Translations under genes and position numbers: made by a program
Part shown: positions 26,480 to 35,576 of the stretch, in pieces
Numbering within the stretch: the first letter of the stretch is position 1
How the letters are laid out: each line of letters begins with the position of its first letter
Notes under the pieces: generated by a model
Seen by the model: the letters and a program-made list of their open reading frames with translations, nothing else
The model's database searches: none
Told to the model about the DNA's origin: nothing
Origin: an uncultured Duncaniella sp.
GTDB taxonomy: Bacteria; Bacteroidota; Bacteroidia; Bacteroidales; Muribaculaceae
Assembly (NCBI GenBank): GCA_910586305.1
Contig: CAJUGS010000014.1
Coordinates: forward strand, 1-64,000
Direction of reading: 5' to 3'
DNA: 64,000 nucleotides

Positions 26480-28342
26480 TCAGTGTTTTTTTGTTCCGGC
26501 AAACTGTATGGTGTTGCTGTTAAACATTCTTTCTTCGATATATTTTCTCTCTGGTGCTATGCATCCCTTGAGATATTTCTCCATCACGAGCGATCCGATC
26601 GGTACTCCGAACGTGGCTCCGAAACCGGCGTTCTCCACATAGACGGCTATTGCGATTTTCGGGTCATGATAGGGGGCGAATCCCATGAAGGCCGAGTGGT
26701 CACGTCCGTGTGGGTTCTGTGCCGTACCAGTCTTTCCACACACCTCAATGTCCGGAAGGTTGGCCAGGCGGCAAGTACCGCCGGTCACAGCCATACGCAT
26801 TCCCTCGGCAATGTCGTTATACCAGTGGGAAGCTATGGACGGGTGGTGTACTTCGAGATATTCGGCCGGGAGCACCGTATCCTGTATCTCCTTGACTACA
26901 TGGGGCGTCACATAGTGTCCGCGGTTGGCTATGGTGGCCGAGAGATTGGCTATCTGTAGTGGAGTGGCGAGAATCTCTCCCTGCCCGATTGAAATGGATA
27001 TGATGGTATTAGCACTCCAGTGGCCGTCGCCATACCACTTGTTGTAGAAATCCACATTGGGGATGAATCCTCGGTATTCGCCGGGAAGGTCTACTCCGAG
27101 CTTGTAGCCGTAGCCCATCGACACCATATGCTTTTTCCAGATGTCGAAAGCAGCTGCCGACGAGCCGTATTTACCCCTCTTGTCGATCATTGCCTTGAAA
27201 CCCCAGCAGAAGTAGGCGTTGCACGATGTCTGTAAGGCCGGTTTGAGCGGTAGGGGAGAGCCATGACCGTGGCATCCCACTCTGAGTCCGCCAGAGATGA
27301 AGCCATGGTAGCAAGGGAACATTGTGCCTGTGGTGATTATACCCTCTTCAAGAAGTATGAGACCCTGTGTGGGCTTGAAGGTCGATCCTGGAGGATATGT
27401 GGCCTGGATGGCGCGGTTGAAGAGGGGCTTGTCGGGGTCCTTCATCAACTTGTTGTAGTTGGTGCCGCGCTCTCGACCTATCAGCAGGGATGGATCGTAG
27501 GATGGAGCCGATACCAGGCAGAGTATCTCTCCTGTAGCAGGTTCGATAGCCACCACCGCACCTTTTTTATTCATCATCAGTGATTCGGCATACTGCTGGA
27601 GCTCTATGTTGAGGCTGAGTTTTACGTTGCGTCCGGCCACGGCATCGCGGTCGAGTGCGCCTTCCTCATATCGTCCTTGTATTCGTCCGAGTGCGTCGCG
27701 CATCAGCACTTCCACTCCTTTCTGTCCTCTCAGCTGCTCTTCATAGGTGTGTTCGATACCTATGTCGCCTATGTAGTCACCAGGCCTGTAGTAGAGGTCG
27801 CGGTCGATATCCTTCTGCGACACTTCGCGTATATTGCCCAGCACATTGGCTGCTGCTTTGTAGTTGTATTCGCGCAATATCCTTTTCTGGATATAGAATC
27901 CCGGAAAACGATACAGTTTTTCCTGTAATCGGCCATAGTCTTCGGCTGTGAGGTGGGTGAGGAGCCGTTGGGGCGAATATGTGGAGTAGGCCGGATTCTT
28001 GCGTCTGTCTCGGATGTCGGCAAACCTTTTCACCAATTCATCGCGGGTGATTCCTACGGCATTGCAGAAATCAATGGTGTCGAATTCGGCTACGTCGCGC
28101 GGGATTATCATCACGTCGTAGGCCGGCTGGTTGTACACCACCAGTCTTCCGTCACGGTCATAGATGATGCCTCGCGAGGGAAACACCGCCTTGCGAAGGA
28201 AGGCATTGGAATCGGCATATTCCTTGTATTTGGAGTCGGCTACCTGGAGATTGAAAAGCCTGACAAGGTATATGAGGACAATAACTGTGATAAAACCACC
28301 GATTACGTAGCGACGGCGGGCGAGATTATAGTCTTTTCTCAC
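26480..28342 (-). CDS. mrdA: Penicillin-binding protein 2 (elongasome transpeptidase)
   Basis: A 620-residue class B PBP that crosslinks peptidoglycan in the elongasome. A single N-terminal membrane anchor (about 11-30) is followed by the dimerisation/pedestal region and the transpeptidase domain. The active-site triad is intact: Ser320 and Lys323 in YPPGSTFKPTQG, SCN at 373-375 and KTGTAQ from Lys537. A Cys-rich stretch (FPCYHGFISGG, RVGCHGHG) precedes the SCN motif, as in other PBP2 proteins. It overlaps mreD by 17 bp and precedes rodA by 8 bp. Confidence 0.95.
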   Translation of the reverse strand: MRKDYNLARRRYVIGGFITVIVLIYLVRLFNLQVADSKYKEYADSNAFLRKAVFPSRGIIYDRDGRLVVYNQPAYDVMIIPRDVAEFDTIDFCNAVGITRDELVKRFADIRDRRKNPAYSTYSPQRLLTHLTAEDYGRLQEKLYRFPGFYIQKRILREYNYKAAANVLGNIREVSQKDIDRDLYYRPGDYIGDIGIEHTYEEQLRGQKGVEVLMRDALGRIQGRYEEGALDRDAVAGRNVKLSLNIELQQYAESLMMNKKGAVVAIEPATGEILCLVSAPSYDPSLLIGRERGTNYNKLMKDPDKPLFNRAIQATYPPGSTFKPTQGLILLEEGIITTGTMFPCYHGFISGGLRVGCHGHGSPLPLKPALQTSCNAYFCWGFKAMIDKRGKYGSSAAAFDIWKKHMVSMGYGYKLGVDLPGEYRGFIPNVDFYNKWYGDGHWSANTIISISIGQGEILATPLQIANLSATIANRGHYVTPHVVKEIQDTVLPAEYLEVHHPSIASHWYNDIAEGMRMAVTGGTCRLANLPDIEVCGKTGTAQNPHGRDHSAFMGFAPYHDPKIAIAVYVENAGFGATFGVPIGSLVMEKYLKGCIAPERKYIEERMFNSNTIQFAGTKKH

Positions 28343-28847
28343 TGTGGGGAGTCATTAGGGAGTCTGCGCCGAGCATGAGCAACATCGACAGGACTGTGCT
28401 GGCTATGACGCGCAGGACGAGTTGGAGAGGATTGAAGAATGTGAACGACTCTATCAGGAAAATGAGAGAGCAATACAATAGCGACATAGTGAGCAGATAC
28501 TTGAGGTAGACTGCCGTTCCGAGCGACTGGAGCGTAGGCTCGGGACGTGTCAGGTCCTCCTCACGGGGCACATATAGTCGAAGGATAGGACGGCGGAACA
28601 TGGCCAGAACTGTGCATGACAAGGCGTTCATGCCGGGAGTGTCGGAGAAGATGTCGACCACGAGACCAAGAAGGAAACCCACGGTCAGCACCTGATTGGT
28701 GTTCATCGTGATGGGCAGACGCACGATGACATAAATGAACACCATCGGCACTGCCAGGTTGAAGAGGCAGATGTGGTTGAACACGAGCACTTGGGCAAGT
28801 ACGAGTACAACCGACAGAACTATGAATTGCAGTGCGGTCTTGCTCAT
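28326..28847 (-). CDS. mreD: Rod-shape-determining membrane protein MreD
   Basis: A 173-residue protein with about five membrane segments (LQFIVLSVVLVLAQVLVFN, LTVGFLLGLVVDIFSD, LLTMSLLYCSLIFLIESF, IASTVLSMLLMLGADSLM). The family motif LLGLVVDIFSDTPGMNALSC is clear. The ATG at 28847 (MSKTALQ) was chosen because it follows the mreC stop by 7 bp; a Met 10 codons further upstream would overlap mreC. It works with MreC to connect MreB to RodA-PBP2. Confidence 0.9.
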   Translation of the reverse strand: MSKTALQFIVLSVVLVLAQVLVFNHICLFNLAVPMVFIYVIVRLPITMNTNQVLTVGFLLGLVVDIFSDTPGMNALSCTVLAMFRRPILRLYVPREEDLTRPEPTLQSLGTAVYLKYLLTMSLLYCSLIFLIESFTFFNPLQLVLRVIASTVLSMLLMLGADSLMTPHSEKRL

Positions 28848-28854
28848 ATCTGTG

Positions 28855-29709
28855 TCAGAATTCGTCTTTAATTTCAAGCTCCTTTTCCACAGTCTGGAGC
28901 TCTGTTTTCATATTGTCGCGTATCACGCGGACAGTGGAGAGAGTCGAGAAATCGGTGAAGAGCTTCACGCGCAGAGTGTAGAAGTTGTCTTCCCTGTCAC
29001 GTTGGCCCGACAGGATGGTGCCGATAGGCACTCCTTCGGGAAATACTGACGAGTATCCGCTGGTCACCACTGTGTCACCCTTGACGAAGCGGGCGTGTTT
29101 GGGCAGCTCCTCGAGAATGGCCTCGCCGGGGTCTTTGCCGTCCCATACGAGCGATCCCACCTGGGCGGCTCCCTTCACCTTGCAGGATAAGCGCAGGTAG
29201 GGGTTGAGCACCGAGATGAGTCGGGCGGTATGGTCGCCCACCACGTTGACAATGCCTACTATACCGTTCTGGTCCATCACACCCATTTCAGGCTCGATTC
29301 CGTCGAGCCGTCCCTTTTCGATAGTGATATAATTGTGGGAGTGGTTGATGGAGTTGTTGATTACATCGGCTATTATGAAGTGGTAGCGTGCCAGTGCCGA
29401 GTCAACGGTCATAGTGTCGGCATACACTTTCTGGTTGTGGGTGCGTATTATCTCTTTCAGACGATATATCTCAAGCTCGAGATCAGAGTTGCGCCTCTGA
29501 AGGTCTTCGTTGATATCTCGAAGCGAGAAGTAGGAGGTCACCGAGTTGGCAGTGCGGTAGACGGCCGACGAGGCAACATTGGCCGAGGTGAGATAGACAT
29601 GATGCTGGAACGGGTTGCCCGAGAAGAGCAACACGCAGCTTGCCGTGACGTAGAGGGCAAAGAGAAACCAACTGCTGTATTTTACGAGAAATTTGAGTAG
29701 CTCGTTCAC
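28855..29709 (-). CDS. mreC: Rod-shape-determining protein MreC
   Basis: A 284-residue bitopic protein: a short cytoplasmic tail, one membrane segment (about 9-28), a coiled coil (NEDLQRRNSDLELEIYRLKE) and two small beta domains (GRLDGIEPEMGVMDQNGIVG, VVTSGYSSVFPEGVPIGTIL). The sequence pattern and length are standard for MreC. It follows mreB by 78 bp and is organised in the usual mreB-C-D order. Its periplasmic part contacts PBP2 encoded two genes downstream. Confidence 0.95.
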   Translation of the reverse strand: MNELLKFLVKYSSWFLFALYVTASCVLLFSGNPFQHHVYLTSANVASSAVYRTANSVTSYFSLRDINEDLQRRNSDLELEIYRLKEIIRTHNQKVYADTMTVDSALARYHFIIADVINNSINHSHNYITIEKGRLDGIEPEMGVMDQNGIVGIVNVVGDHTARLISVLNPYLRLSCKVKGAAQVGSLVWDGKDPGEAILEELPKHARFVKGDTVVTSGYSSVFPEGVPIGTILSGQRDREDNFYTLRVKLFTDFSTLSTVRVIRDNMKTELQTVEKELEIKDEF

Positions 29710-29787
29710 GTGAGAGGGTGGGTATATAGCAAATTACGGGGACGTGCCATGACGCACGTCCCTGTAATCTATGAGAAGTTGTGTTTG

Positions 29788-30807
29788 TCAGCGGATGAGA
29801 AACGAGAATGTCTCTATGTTCTTGAGAGCCACGCCTGTACCCTTGGCTACTGCGAGGAGGGGATCCTCGGCTATGTGGAACTGGATTCCGATCTTGTCGG
29901 TGAGGCGTTTGTCAAGTCCTCTGAGCATCGCGCCACCGCCGGCAAGGAATATACCGTTGGCCACGATGTCCGAGTAGAGTTCGGGCGGAGTCTCGTCGAG
30001 AGCCTGGAGCACGGCAGCCTCAATGCGCGAGATGGATTTCTCGATACAGTGTGAGATTTCCTGATAGCTCACGGGCACCTCCATGGGGAGCGCGGTCATC
30101 TTGTTGGGACCATGGACGATGTAGTCTTCCGGCGGATTCTCAAGCTCGGTGAGGGCCGATCCGACATGAATCTTGATCTGTTCGGCTGTACGCTCGCCAA
30201 CCTTCACGTTGTGTACACGGCTCATGTGTTCCATGATGTCGTCGGTGAGGTCGTCGCCCGCCACCTGGATGCTCTTGTTGGATACGATGCCGCCAAGTGA
30301 GATGACGGCAATCTCGGTGGTGCCGCCGCCTATGTCGACAATCATGTTGCCCTGTGGAGCAAGCACGTCGATGCCTATGCCGAGCGCGGCAGCCATGGGC
30401 TCATAAATCATGTAGACGTCACGTCCGCCGGCGTGTTCCGACGAGTCGCGGACAGCACGGATTTCCACCTCGGTGGAGCCCGACGGGATGCCCACTACCA
30501 TTTTCATCGAAGGAGAGAACCAATTGCTCTTCGAGCTGGCCTTCTTGATGAGGCCGCGTATCATCATTTCAGCGGCGTTAAAGTTGGCTATCACACCCTT
30601 ACGAAGCGGACGTATGGTCTCGATGTCGTCGTTTTCCTTGCCTTGCATCAGTTTGGCCTGGCGACCAACGGCTTTTAGTTTGCCGGTGCGCTTTTCGATG
30701 GCCACAATCGATGGCTCGTCAATGACGATCTTGTCGTTGTGTATGATGATCGTATTGGCCGTTCCGAGGTCAATGGCGATCTCTTTGGTTAGTGAGAACA
30801 ATCTCAT
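29788..30807 (-). CDS. mreB: Cell-shape actin homologue MreB
   Basis: A 339-residue actin-like ATPase forming short membrane-bound filaments that orient wall synthesis. Nucleotide-binding motifs are intact: IDLGTANTIIIHND (phosphate 1), VDIGGGTTEIAVISLGG (phosphate 2) and NGIFLAGGGAMLRGLD (adenosine). Length and motif spacing match the family. It begins 44 bp after the purH stop with no terminator or clear promoter between, so it is likely transcribed at least partly from the purH promoter. Confidence 0.97.
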   Translation of the reverse strand: MRLFSLTKEIAIDLGTANTIIIHNDKIVIDEPSIVAIEKRTGKLKAVGRQAKLMQGKENDDIETIRPLRKGVIANFNAAEMMIRGLIKKASSKSNWFSPSMKMVVGIPSGSTEVEIRAVRDSSEHAGGRDVYMIYEPMAAALGIGIDVLAPQGNMIVDIGGGTTEIAVISLGGIVSNKSIQVAGDDLTDDIMEHMSRVHNVKVGERTAEQIKIHVGSALTELENPPEDYIVHGPNKMTALPMEVPVSYQEISHCIEKSISRIEAAVLQALDETPPELYSDIVANGIFLAGGGAMLRGLDKRLTDKIGIQFHIAEDPLLAVAKGTGVALKNIETFSFLIR

Positions 30808-30851
30808 GTTGCTTGTTGTCTTCTTTTAAAATGGAGAGAATAAGGGGAAAA

Positions 30852-32402
30852 TTAGTGCTTGAAGTGACGGAAGCCTGTGGTCACCATTGCGATGCCGTTT
30901 GCGTTGCAGTAGTCTACGCTCTCGTTGTCGCGGATGGATCCTCCGGGGTGTACTACTGCGGTGATTCCTGCTTTGCCGGCTATTTCCACGCAGTCGGGGA
31001 AGGGGAAGAATGCGTCAGAGGCCATCACGGCACCGTTGAGGTCGAGGCCGAATGATGCAGCCTTCTCGATGGCATGACGAAGGGCGTCGACACGAGATGT
31101 CTGGCCCACACCGCTGGCGAGGAGCATATTGTTCTTGGCCAGAACGATGGCGTTGCTCTTGGAGTTCTTCACAATCTTATTGGCAAACAGAAGGTCGGAA
31201 GCCTGCTCGGGAGTAACTGCGAGGGTGGTTACCTGTTTGAGGTCGTCGAGAGTCTCTACCTTGAGGTCGCGGTCCTGTACGAGCGCACCGTTGAGACACG
31301 ATCGGAACTGGCGGGTGGTGGTGAGGGGTGACTTCTGCACCAGGATGATGCGGTTCTTCTTCTGTTTGAGTATTTCGAGAGCCTCGTCGGTATAGGCGGG
31401 TGCCATTATTACTTCGAAGAAGATCTTGTTGATTTCCTCGGCAGCCTCGGCATCAATTGTGCCGTTGGTGATGAGTACGCCGCCAAACGCGCTTACGGGG
31501 TCGCCGGCAAGAGCGTCCTTCCAGGCCTCGGCTATAGTGGGGCGCGATGCAAGTCCGCAGGCATTGTTGTGTTTGAGGATGGCGAATGTGGGGGTCTCTG
31601 TGCCAAACTCCGAGATAAGCGACACTGCAGCATCGATATCAAGAAGGTTGTTGTAGGAGATTTCTTTGCCGTGGAGCTGTTCGAACATCTCGTCAAACTT
31701 GCCGTAGAATGTACCCTTCTGATGGGGGTTCTCTCCATAGCGCATAGCCTTGGAATCGTCAAATGCTATGCGGAGTTCCTCGCAGGAGGGGATAGCGCTT
31801 TCCACCTCTGTGGAAGCGAAGTAGTTGTAGATATCGGTGTCGTAGCCCGACGAAACGGCGAAAGCCTGTCCGGCAAACCAGCGACGCTCCTCGAGCGACG
31901 ACTCTGCACCGTTGCGACGGAGCATCTCGGCGAGGGGTGCATACTGGGCCTTGGAGGCTACGATGACTACATCCTTATAGTTTTTGGCGGCGCCGCGGAT
32001 GAGCGAGATGCCACCTATGTCGATTTTTTCGATAATGTCCGCCTCAGGAGCGCCTGACGCTACTGTTGCGCTGAAGGGATAGAGATCAACAATCACGAGG
32101 TCAATCTCGGGAATCTCATATTTTGCAATCTGCTCGCGGTCGCCGTCGTTGTCGCGACGGTTGAGGATGCCGCCAAAGACTTTGGGATGAAGTGTCTTAA
32201 CTCGACCTCCCAGGATTGAGGGATAGCCGGTCAGATCCTCGACGGCGGCACATTCGTAGCCGAGGCTCTCGATGAATGTGCGGGTGCCTCCAGTCGAGAG
32301 AAACTTTACTCCGTTGCTATTCAGAAGGGTCAGGATTTCTTCCAGACCGTCTTTGTGAAAGACCGACACAAGGGCAGTCTTTATTTTCTTATTGTCAGAC
32401 AT
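30852..32402 (-). CDS. purH: Bifunctional AICAR formyltransferase/IMP cyclohydrolase
   Basis: A 516-residue cytosolic enzyme catalysing the last two steps of IMP synthesis. The N-terminal MGS-like cyclohydrolase domain (KTALVSVFHKDGLEEILTLL, KFLSTGGTRTFIES, GRVKTLHPKVFGGIL) is followed by the AICARFT domain (MRYGENPHQKGTFYG, FAILKHNNACGLA, DAFFPFPDCVEIAGKAGI). The ATG at 32402 (MSDNKKIKTALVSV) was preferred because an upstream in-frame Met at 32432 overlaps the promoter box at 32430-32437. The gene heads the purH-mre-mrdA-rodA cluster and diverges from the trp operon. Confidence 0.96.
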   Translation of the reverse strand: MSDNKKIKTALVSVFHKDGLEEILTLLNSNGVKFLSTGGTRTFIESLGYECAAVEDLTGYPSILGGRVKTLHPKVFGGILNRRDNDGDREQIAKYEIPEIDLVIVDLYPFSATVASGAPEADIIEKIDIGGISLIRGAAKNYKDVVIVASKAQYAPLAEMLRRNGAESSLEERRWFAGQAFAVSSGYDTDIYNYFASTEVESAIPSCEELRIAFDDSKAMRYGENPHQKGTFYGKFDEMFEQLHGKEISYNNLLDIDAAVSLISEFGTETPTFAILKHNNACGLASRPTIAEAWKDALAGDPVSAFGGVLITNGTIDAEAAEEINKIFFEVIMAPAYTDEALEILKQKKNRIILVQKSPLTTTRQFRSCLNGALVQDRDLKVETLDDLKQVTTLAVTPEQASDLLFANKIVKNSKSNAIVLAKNNMLLASGVGQTSRVDALRHAIEKAASFGLDLNGAVMASDAFFPFPDCVEIAGKAGITAVVHPGGSIRDNESVDYCNANGIAMVTTGFRHFKH

Positions 32403-32429
32403 GCGGTAACTATTGGATTTTTCAGACTG

Positions 32430-32460
32430 CAAAATTACACAAAAATACCCACTAACGAAA
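32430..32460 (-). promoter_or_regulatory. Probable purH promoter
   Basis: On the minus strand a TAATTTTG box (complement of 32430-32437) fits the Bacteroidota TAnnTTTG -7 element, with a weak -33 match about 19 bp further upstream near 32457-32460. It would start transcription about 20 bp before the purH ATG and supports the shorter start. The 230 bp from 32461 to the trp promoter are AT-rich and hold no recognisable gene. Confidence 0.55.
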
Positions 32461-32694
32461 GTCGAGGAATGATTAATAATGTGGTAAAGTTCGAAAAACC
32501 ACCATGGTTAATGTATTTTAACATTTACGTGCCTTTTATGCTGTTTTTTGTTTTATGCAATTGCCTTGTTGCGGGAGGACTGAAAAAGACGGTTTCTGAC
32601 ACTGGTTCCATTTCAGTAAAAGTGTATTTGTAGCGGAAAATATGGCTGTTTATGAAAAAAAGTTACTTTTTCCGATAAAAATATTGAAAATTGT

Positions 32695-32725
32695 TTTGAA
32701 TTATGAAATTTTAGTTGTAGTTTTG
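32695..32725 (+). promoter_or_regulatory. trp operon promoter
   Basis: TTTG at 32695-32698 and TAGTTTTG at 32718-32725, 19 bp apart, match the Bacteroidota -33/-7 consensus exactly. Transcription would start near 32732, giving a very short untranslated stretch before the leader-peptide ATG at 32744. Confidence 0.8.
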
Positions 32726-32743
32726 CGACAGAACAAAGAAAAT

Positions 32744-32809
32744 ATGACAAATCTATTACACAATCGCACTTATTGGTGGCGCGTCGGTAACAATTATCGA
32801 TGGCGATAG
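32744..32809 (+). CDS. trpL: trp operon leader peptide
   Basis: A 21-codon reading frame starts 19 bp after the -7 box and ends at TAG 32807-32809. It contains three Trp codons, two of them adjacent at 32774-32779 (YWWRV) and the third at 32801-32803 within the ending RWR. Three Trp in 21 residues, together with the downstream terminator and trp genes, identify it as the sensor of Trp-tRNA supply. Its own last codons supply the antiterminator strand (see 32797-32923). Confidence 0.85.
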   Translation: MTNLLHNRTYWWRVGNNYRWR

Positions 32810-32923
32810 TGTTTTTGCCCCATAAGGTAATGCGATCGTTGCTTTCCCAATTTCAACATTCCTGCAGAAAAGCACATACAGCCATCGAGTTTCGACAGAG
32901 AAACCACGATGGCTTTCTTTTTT
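32797..32923 (+). promoter_or_regulatory. trp attenuator: antiterminator arm and intrinsic terminator
   Basis: The terminator is AGCCATCG (32880-32887) and GTTTC (32889-32893) pairing with GAAAC (32900-32904) and CGATGGCT (32907-32914), followed by TTCTTTTTT to 32923. The leader-peptide end TCGATGGC (32797-32804) is an 8-bp perfect complement of GCCATCGA (32881-32888), the terminator's left arm. A ribosome stalled at the tandem Trp codons (32774-32779) leaves 32797-32804 free, so the antiterminator forms and trp is transcribed. A ribosome that reaches the stop codon covers this segment and the terminator forms. The pairing is direct; the switching logic is inferred from known attenuators. Confidence 0.82.
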
Positions 32924-32961
32924 AGCAAGTTTCCAATTCCCCCATTTACCATTCAAAGAAT

Positions 32962-34167
32962 ATGAATAAGTTCCACTCCACACTTCCGGTCGATGCCGAT
33001 GGCTACTATGGCCGATTCGGAGGTGCATATATCCCAGAGATTCTCCATGCAAATGTCAGCCGTCTTTCCGAGGCTTTCCACCGTTATGCGGCCGACGAGG
33101 AGTTCAACAGAGAGCTCGACCTTCTGCTTCGTGATTATGTCGGTCGGCCCACGCCGTTATATCGTGCCGACCGTCTTAGCGAGATGTACGGCACCAATAT
33201 CTATCTCAAGCGCGAAGACCTCTGCCACACCGGAGCGCATAAAATCAATAACGCGCTTGGTTCTGTCCTTCTGGCAAAGCGTATGGGCAAGACACGCATT
33301 ATTGCCGAGACTGGTGCCGGGCAACACGGAGTGGCCACAGCCACGGCCTGTGCGCTCATGGGGATGGAGTGTGTGGTATATATGGGCGCGCTCGATGTCG
33401 AACGCCAGTCGCCTAACGTAGAGCGTATGAAGATGCTTGGTGCCAGGGTGGTGCCTGTGCATTCGGGCAATAAAACTCTCAAGGATGCCACTAACGAGGC
33501 CATACGCGACTGGTGTTGTAATCCCGACAGTTTTTATGTGATAGGTAGCACTGTGGGGCCGCACCCGTATCCTGAGATGGTGGCCCATTTTCAGAGTGTT
33601 ATAAGTCGCGAGATACGCAGTCAGCTTCTGAGTCAGACCGGACGCGAATGTCCCGACTATGTGGTGGCTTGTATAGGTGGCGGAAGCAATGCCGCCGGTG
33701 CGTTCTATCATTTCATTGATTCTCCGGAGGTGAGGCTCGTAGCCGCAGAGGCCGCCGGACTTGGTGTTGACTCCGGACAGACCGCTGCTACTATCCATGT
33801 GGGAAGCGAGGGTATAATCCACGGTTCCAAGACTTTGGTGATGCAGACACCCGACGGACAGATTGTGGAGCCTTATTCTGTCTCGGCTGGACTTGACTAC
33901 CCCGGCATAGGTCCTCTGCACGCCTATCTGGCCGAGACGGGACGAACCGAGGTTCTTGCCGTGACTGACAGCATCGCTCTTGATGCGGCTTTCCGCGTAA
34001 CACGCACCGAGGGTATTATACCGGCCTTAGAGTCGGCCCACGCACTCGGAGTTCTGGAGATGAAGAGATTTGCTCCCGATGATATCGTGGTTGTCAACCT
34101 CTCGGGACGAGGCGATAAGGATATGCACACTTATATGGCTCTTAAAGACACACTTAAAAACACTTGA
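32962..34167 (+). CDS. trpB: Tryptophan synthase beta subunit
   Basis: A 401-residue PLP enzyme condensing indole with serine to give tryptophan. The PLP lysine is Lys94 in HTGAHKINNALG, the catalytic Glu is Glu116 in ETGAGQHG, and the phosphate-binding loop reads CIGGGSNAAGAF. Full length for the standard TrpB1 form. It is the first structural gene of the operon, unusual compared with trpE-first operons but common in Bacteroidales as I recall. It ends 5 bp before the trpE ATG. Confidence 0.97.
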   Translation: MNKFHSTLPVDADGYYGRFGGAYIPEILHANVSRLSEAFHRYAADEEFNRELDLLLRDYVGRPTPLYRADRLSEMYGTNIYLKREDLCHTGAHKINNALGSVLLAKRMGKTRIIAETGAGQHGVATATACALMGMECVVYMGALDVERQSPNVERMKMLGARVVPVHSGNKTLKDATNEAIRDWCCNPDSFYVIGSTVGPHPYPEMVAHFQSVISREIRSQLLSQTGRECPDYVVACIGGGSNAAGAFYHFIDSPEVRLVAAEAAGLGVDSGQTAATIHVGSEGIIHGSKTLVMQTPDGQIVEPYSVSAGLDYPGIGPLHAYLAETGRTEVLAVTDSIALDAAFRVTRTEGIIPALESAHALGVLEMKRFAPDDIVVVNLSGRGDKDMHTYMALKDTLKNT

Positions 34168-34172
34168 AAGTA

Positions 34173-35573
34173 ATGAAACACATACTTAGAGTCGCATCCC
34201 GGCTCCTGCCGGCCGATATGGAGACACCGGTGGGTATATATCTGAAATTGCGTGACCTGTATCCCGAGTCGGCACTTCTTGAGAGTTCCGACTATCACAC
34301 TTCTCGCAACTCGGTGAGCTACATAGGCGTATGCCCCATAGGCTCGTTCACGGTTGTCAACGGCAGTATAGAGCGTGTCTATCCCGATACCGAACAGATT
34401 ATTACTACGATTGATGCTGATACTGATGTCGTGGCCGAACTTCGGGACTATGTTGAATCTTTCGAGACGGACGGTGACAGCGAAAACGGTATTAACGGCC
34501 TTTTCGGTTATACGGCCTATGATGCAGTGAGATATTTCGAGCAAGTGGATGTGAGGCAAAAGGAGGAGAAGTTCAGTGCGGTCCCGGACATGAAGTACAT
34601 ATTATACCGCTATGTCATAAGGCTCAATCACTACCACAGTCAAATGACTGTCTTCGAGCATATACCCGTAGGAGGAAGCGAGTCTATCGACGAACTTGTG
34701 AGCGTGATGCACAACAATAATATACCCTCCTATCCGTTTGGAGTCAGTGGCAATCCTACATCAACACTCACCGACGATGAGTATATGGAGATGGTGCGCC
34801 GTGGGGTGGCCCATGCTATGCGTGGCGACGTGTTTCAGATAGTGCTTTCGCGGCGTTTCGCCCAGAAATTTGCCGGAGACGAGTTTAATGTCTACCGTGC
34901 CCTGCGTTGTGTCAATCCGTCACCCTATCTCTTTTACTTCGATTTCAGCGATTTCCGCATATTCGGTTCTTCGCCCGAGACCCATATGCGTATAGAGGGA
35001 GATACCGCCTACATTGACCCTATAGCCGGAACTTTCCGACGAACAGGTGACGATGCGCGTGACCACGAGCTTGCACGTGCCCTTCTTGAGGATGAAAAGG
35101 AGAATGCCGAGCACATCATGCTTGTCGACCTCGCCCGCAACGATCTCTCGCGTGGCGGAGCCACTGTCAACATAGAGTTTCTGCGACAGATACAGTTTTA
35201 CAGCCATGTTATTCATATGGTATCGCGCGTGAGCGGAAAGCTTCCTGCCGGTGCCGACACATTCCGTCTCTTTGCAGGCTCTTTCCCGGCCGGGACTCTC
35301 AGCGGTGCCCCCAAGGTGAGGGCCATGCAGCTTATCGACGAAATTGAACCACACAGCCGCATGACATATGGCGGATGCATAGGTTTCATAGGGTTTAACG
35401 GAGATCTCAACCAGGCCATCACTATACGTAGCTTTCTCAGTCTTGACTCCACGCTGTATTTTCAGGCCGGGGCCGGAGTGGTGGCGGCTTCTGTGCCGGA
35501 GAATGAACTGCAGGAAACCAACAACAAACTCGGTGCGCTAATCGGCGCTCTCAAATATGCTGAAAACTTCTGA
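34173..35573 (+). CDS. trpE: Anthranilate synthase component I
   Basis: A 466-residue enzyme converting chorismate to anthranilate with ammonia from TrpG. The N-terminal Trp-feedback motif LLES (35-38) is present, so allosteric inhibition by tryptophan is likely in addition to attenuation. The chorismate-binding domain shows VFQIVLSRRF, DPIAGTFRRTGDD, MLVDLARNDLSR, FPAGTLSGAPKVRAM and YFQAGAGVVA. The ATG at 34173 follows the trpB stop by 5 bp; a TTG at 34164 overlapping the trpB stop is an alternative start. Confidence 0.96.
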   Translation: MKHILRVASRLLPADMETPVGIYLKLRDLYPESALLESSDYHTSRNSVSYIGVCPIGSFTVVNGSIERVYPDTEQIITTIDADTDVVAELRDYVESFETDGDSENGINGLFGYTAYDAVRYFEQVDVRQKEEKFSAVPDMKYILYRYVIRLNHYHSQMTVFEHIPVGGSESIDELVSVMHNNNIPSYPFGVSGNPTSTLTDDEYMEMVRRGVAHAMRGDVFQIVLSRRFAQKFAGDEFNVYRALRCVNPSPYLFYFDFSDFRIFGSSPETHMRIEGDTAYIDPIAGTFRRTGDDARDHELARALLEDEKENAEHIMLVDLARNDLSRGGATVNIEFLRQIQFYSHVIHMVSRVSGKLPAGADTFRLFAGSFPAGTLSGAPKVRAMQLIDEIEPHSRMTYGGCIGFIGFNGDLNQAITIRSFLSLDSTLYFQAGAGVVAASVPENELQETNNKLGALIGALKYAENF

Positions 35574-35576
35574 ACT

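Noticed and set aside
33157..33921. 254-codon minus-strand frame opposite trpB
   Set aside because: Antisense to a canonical enzyme, rich in His and Arg without any conserved motif.
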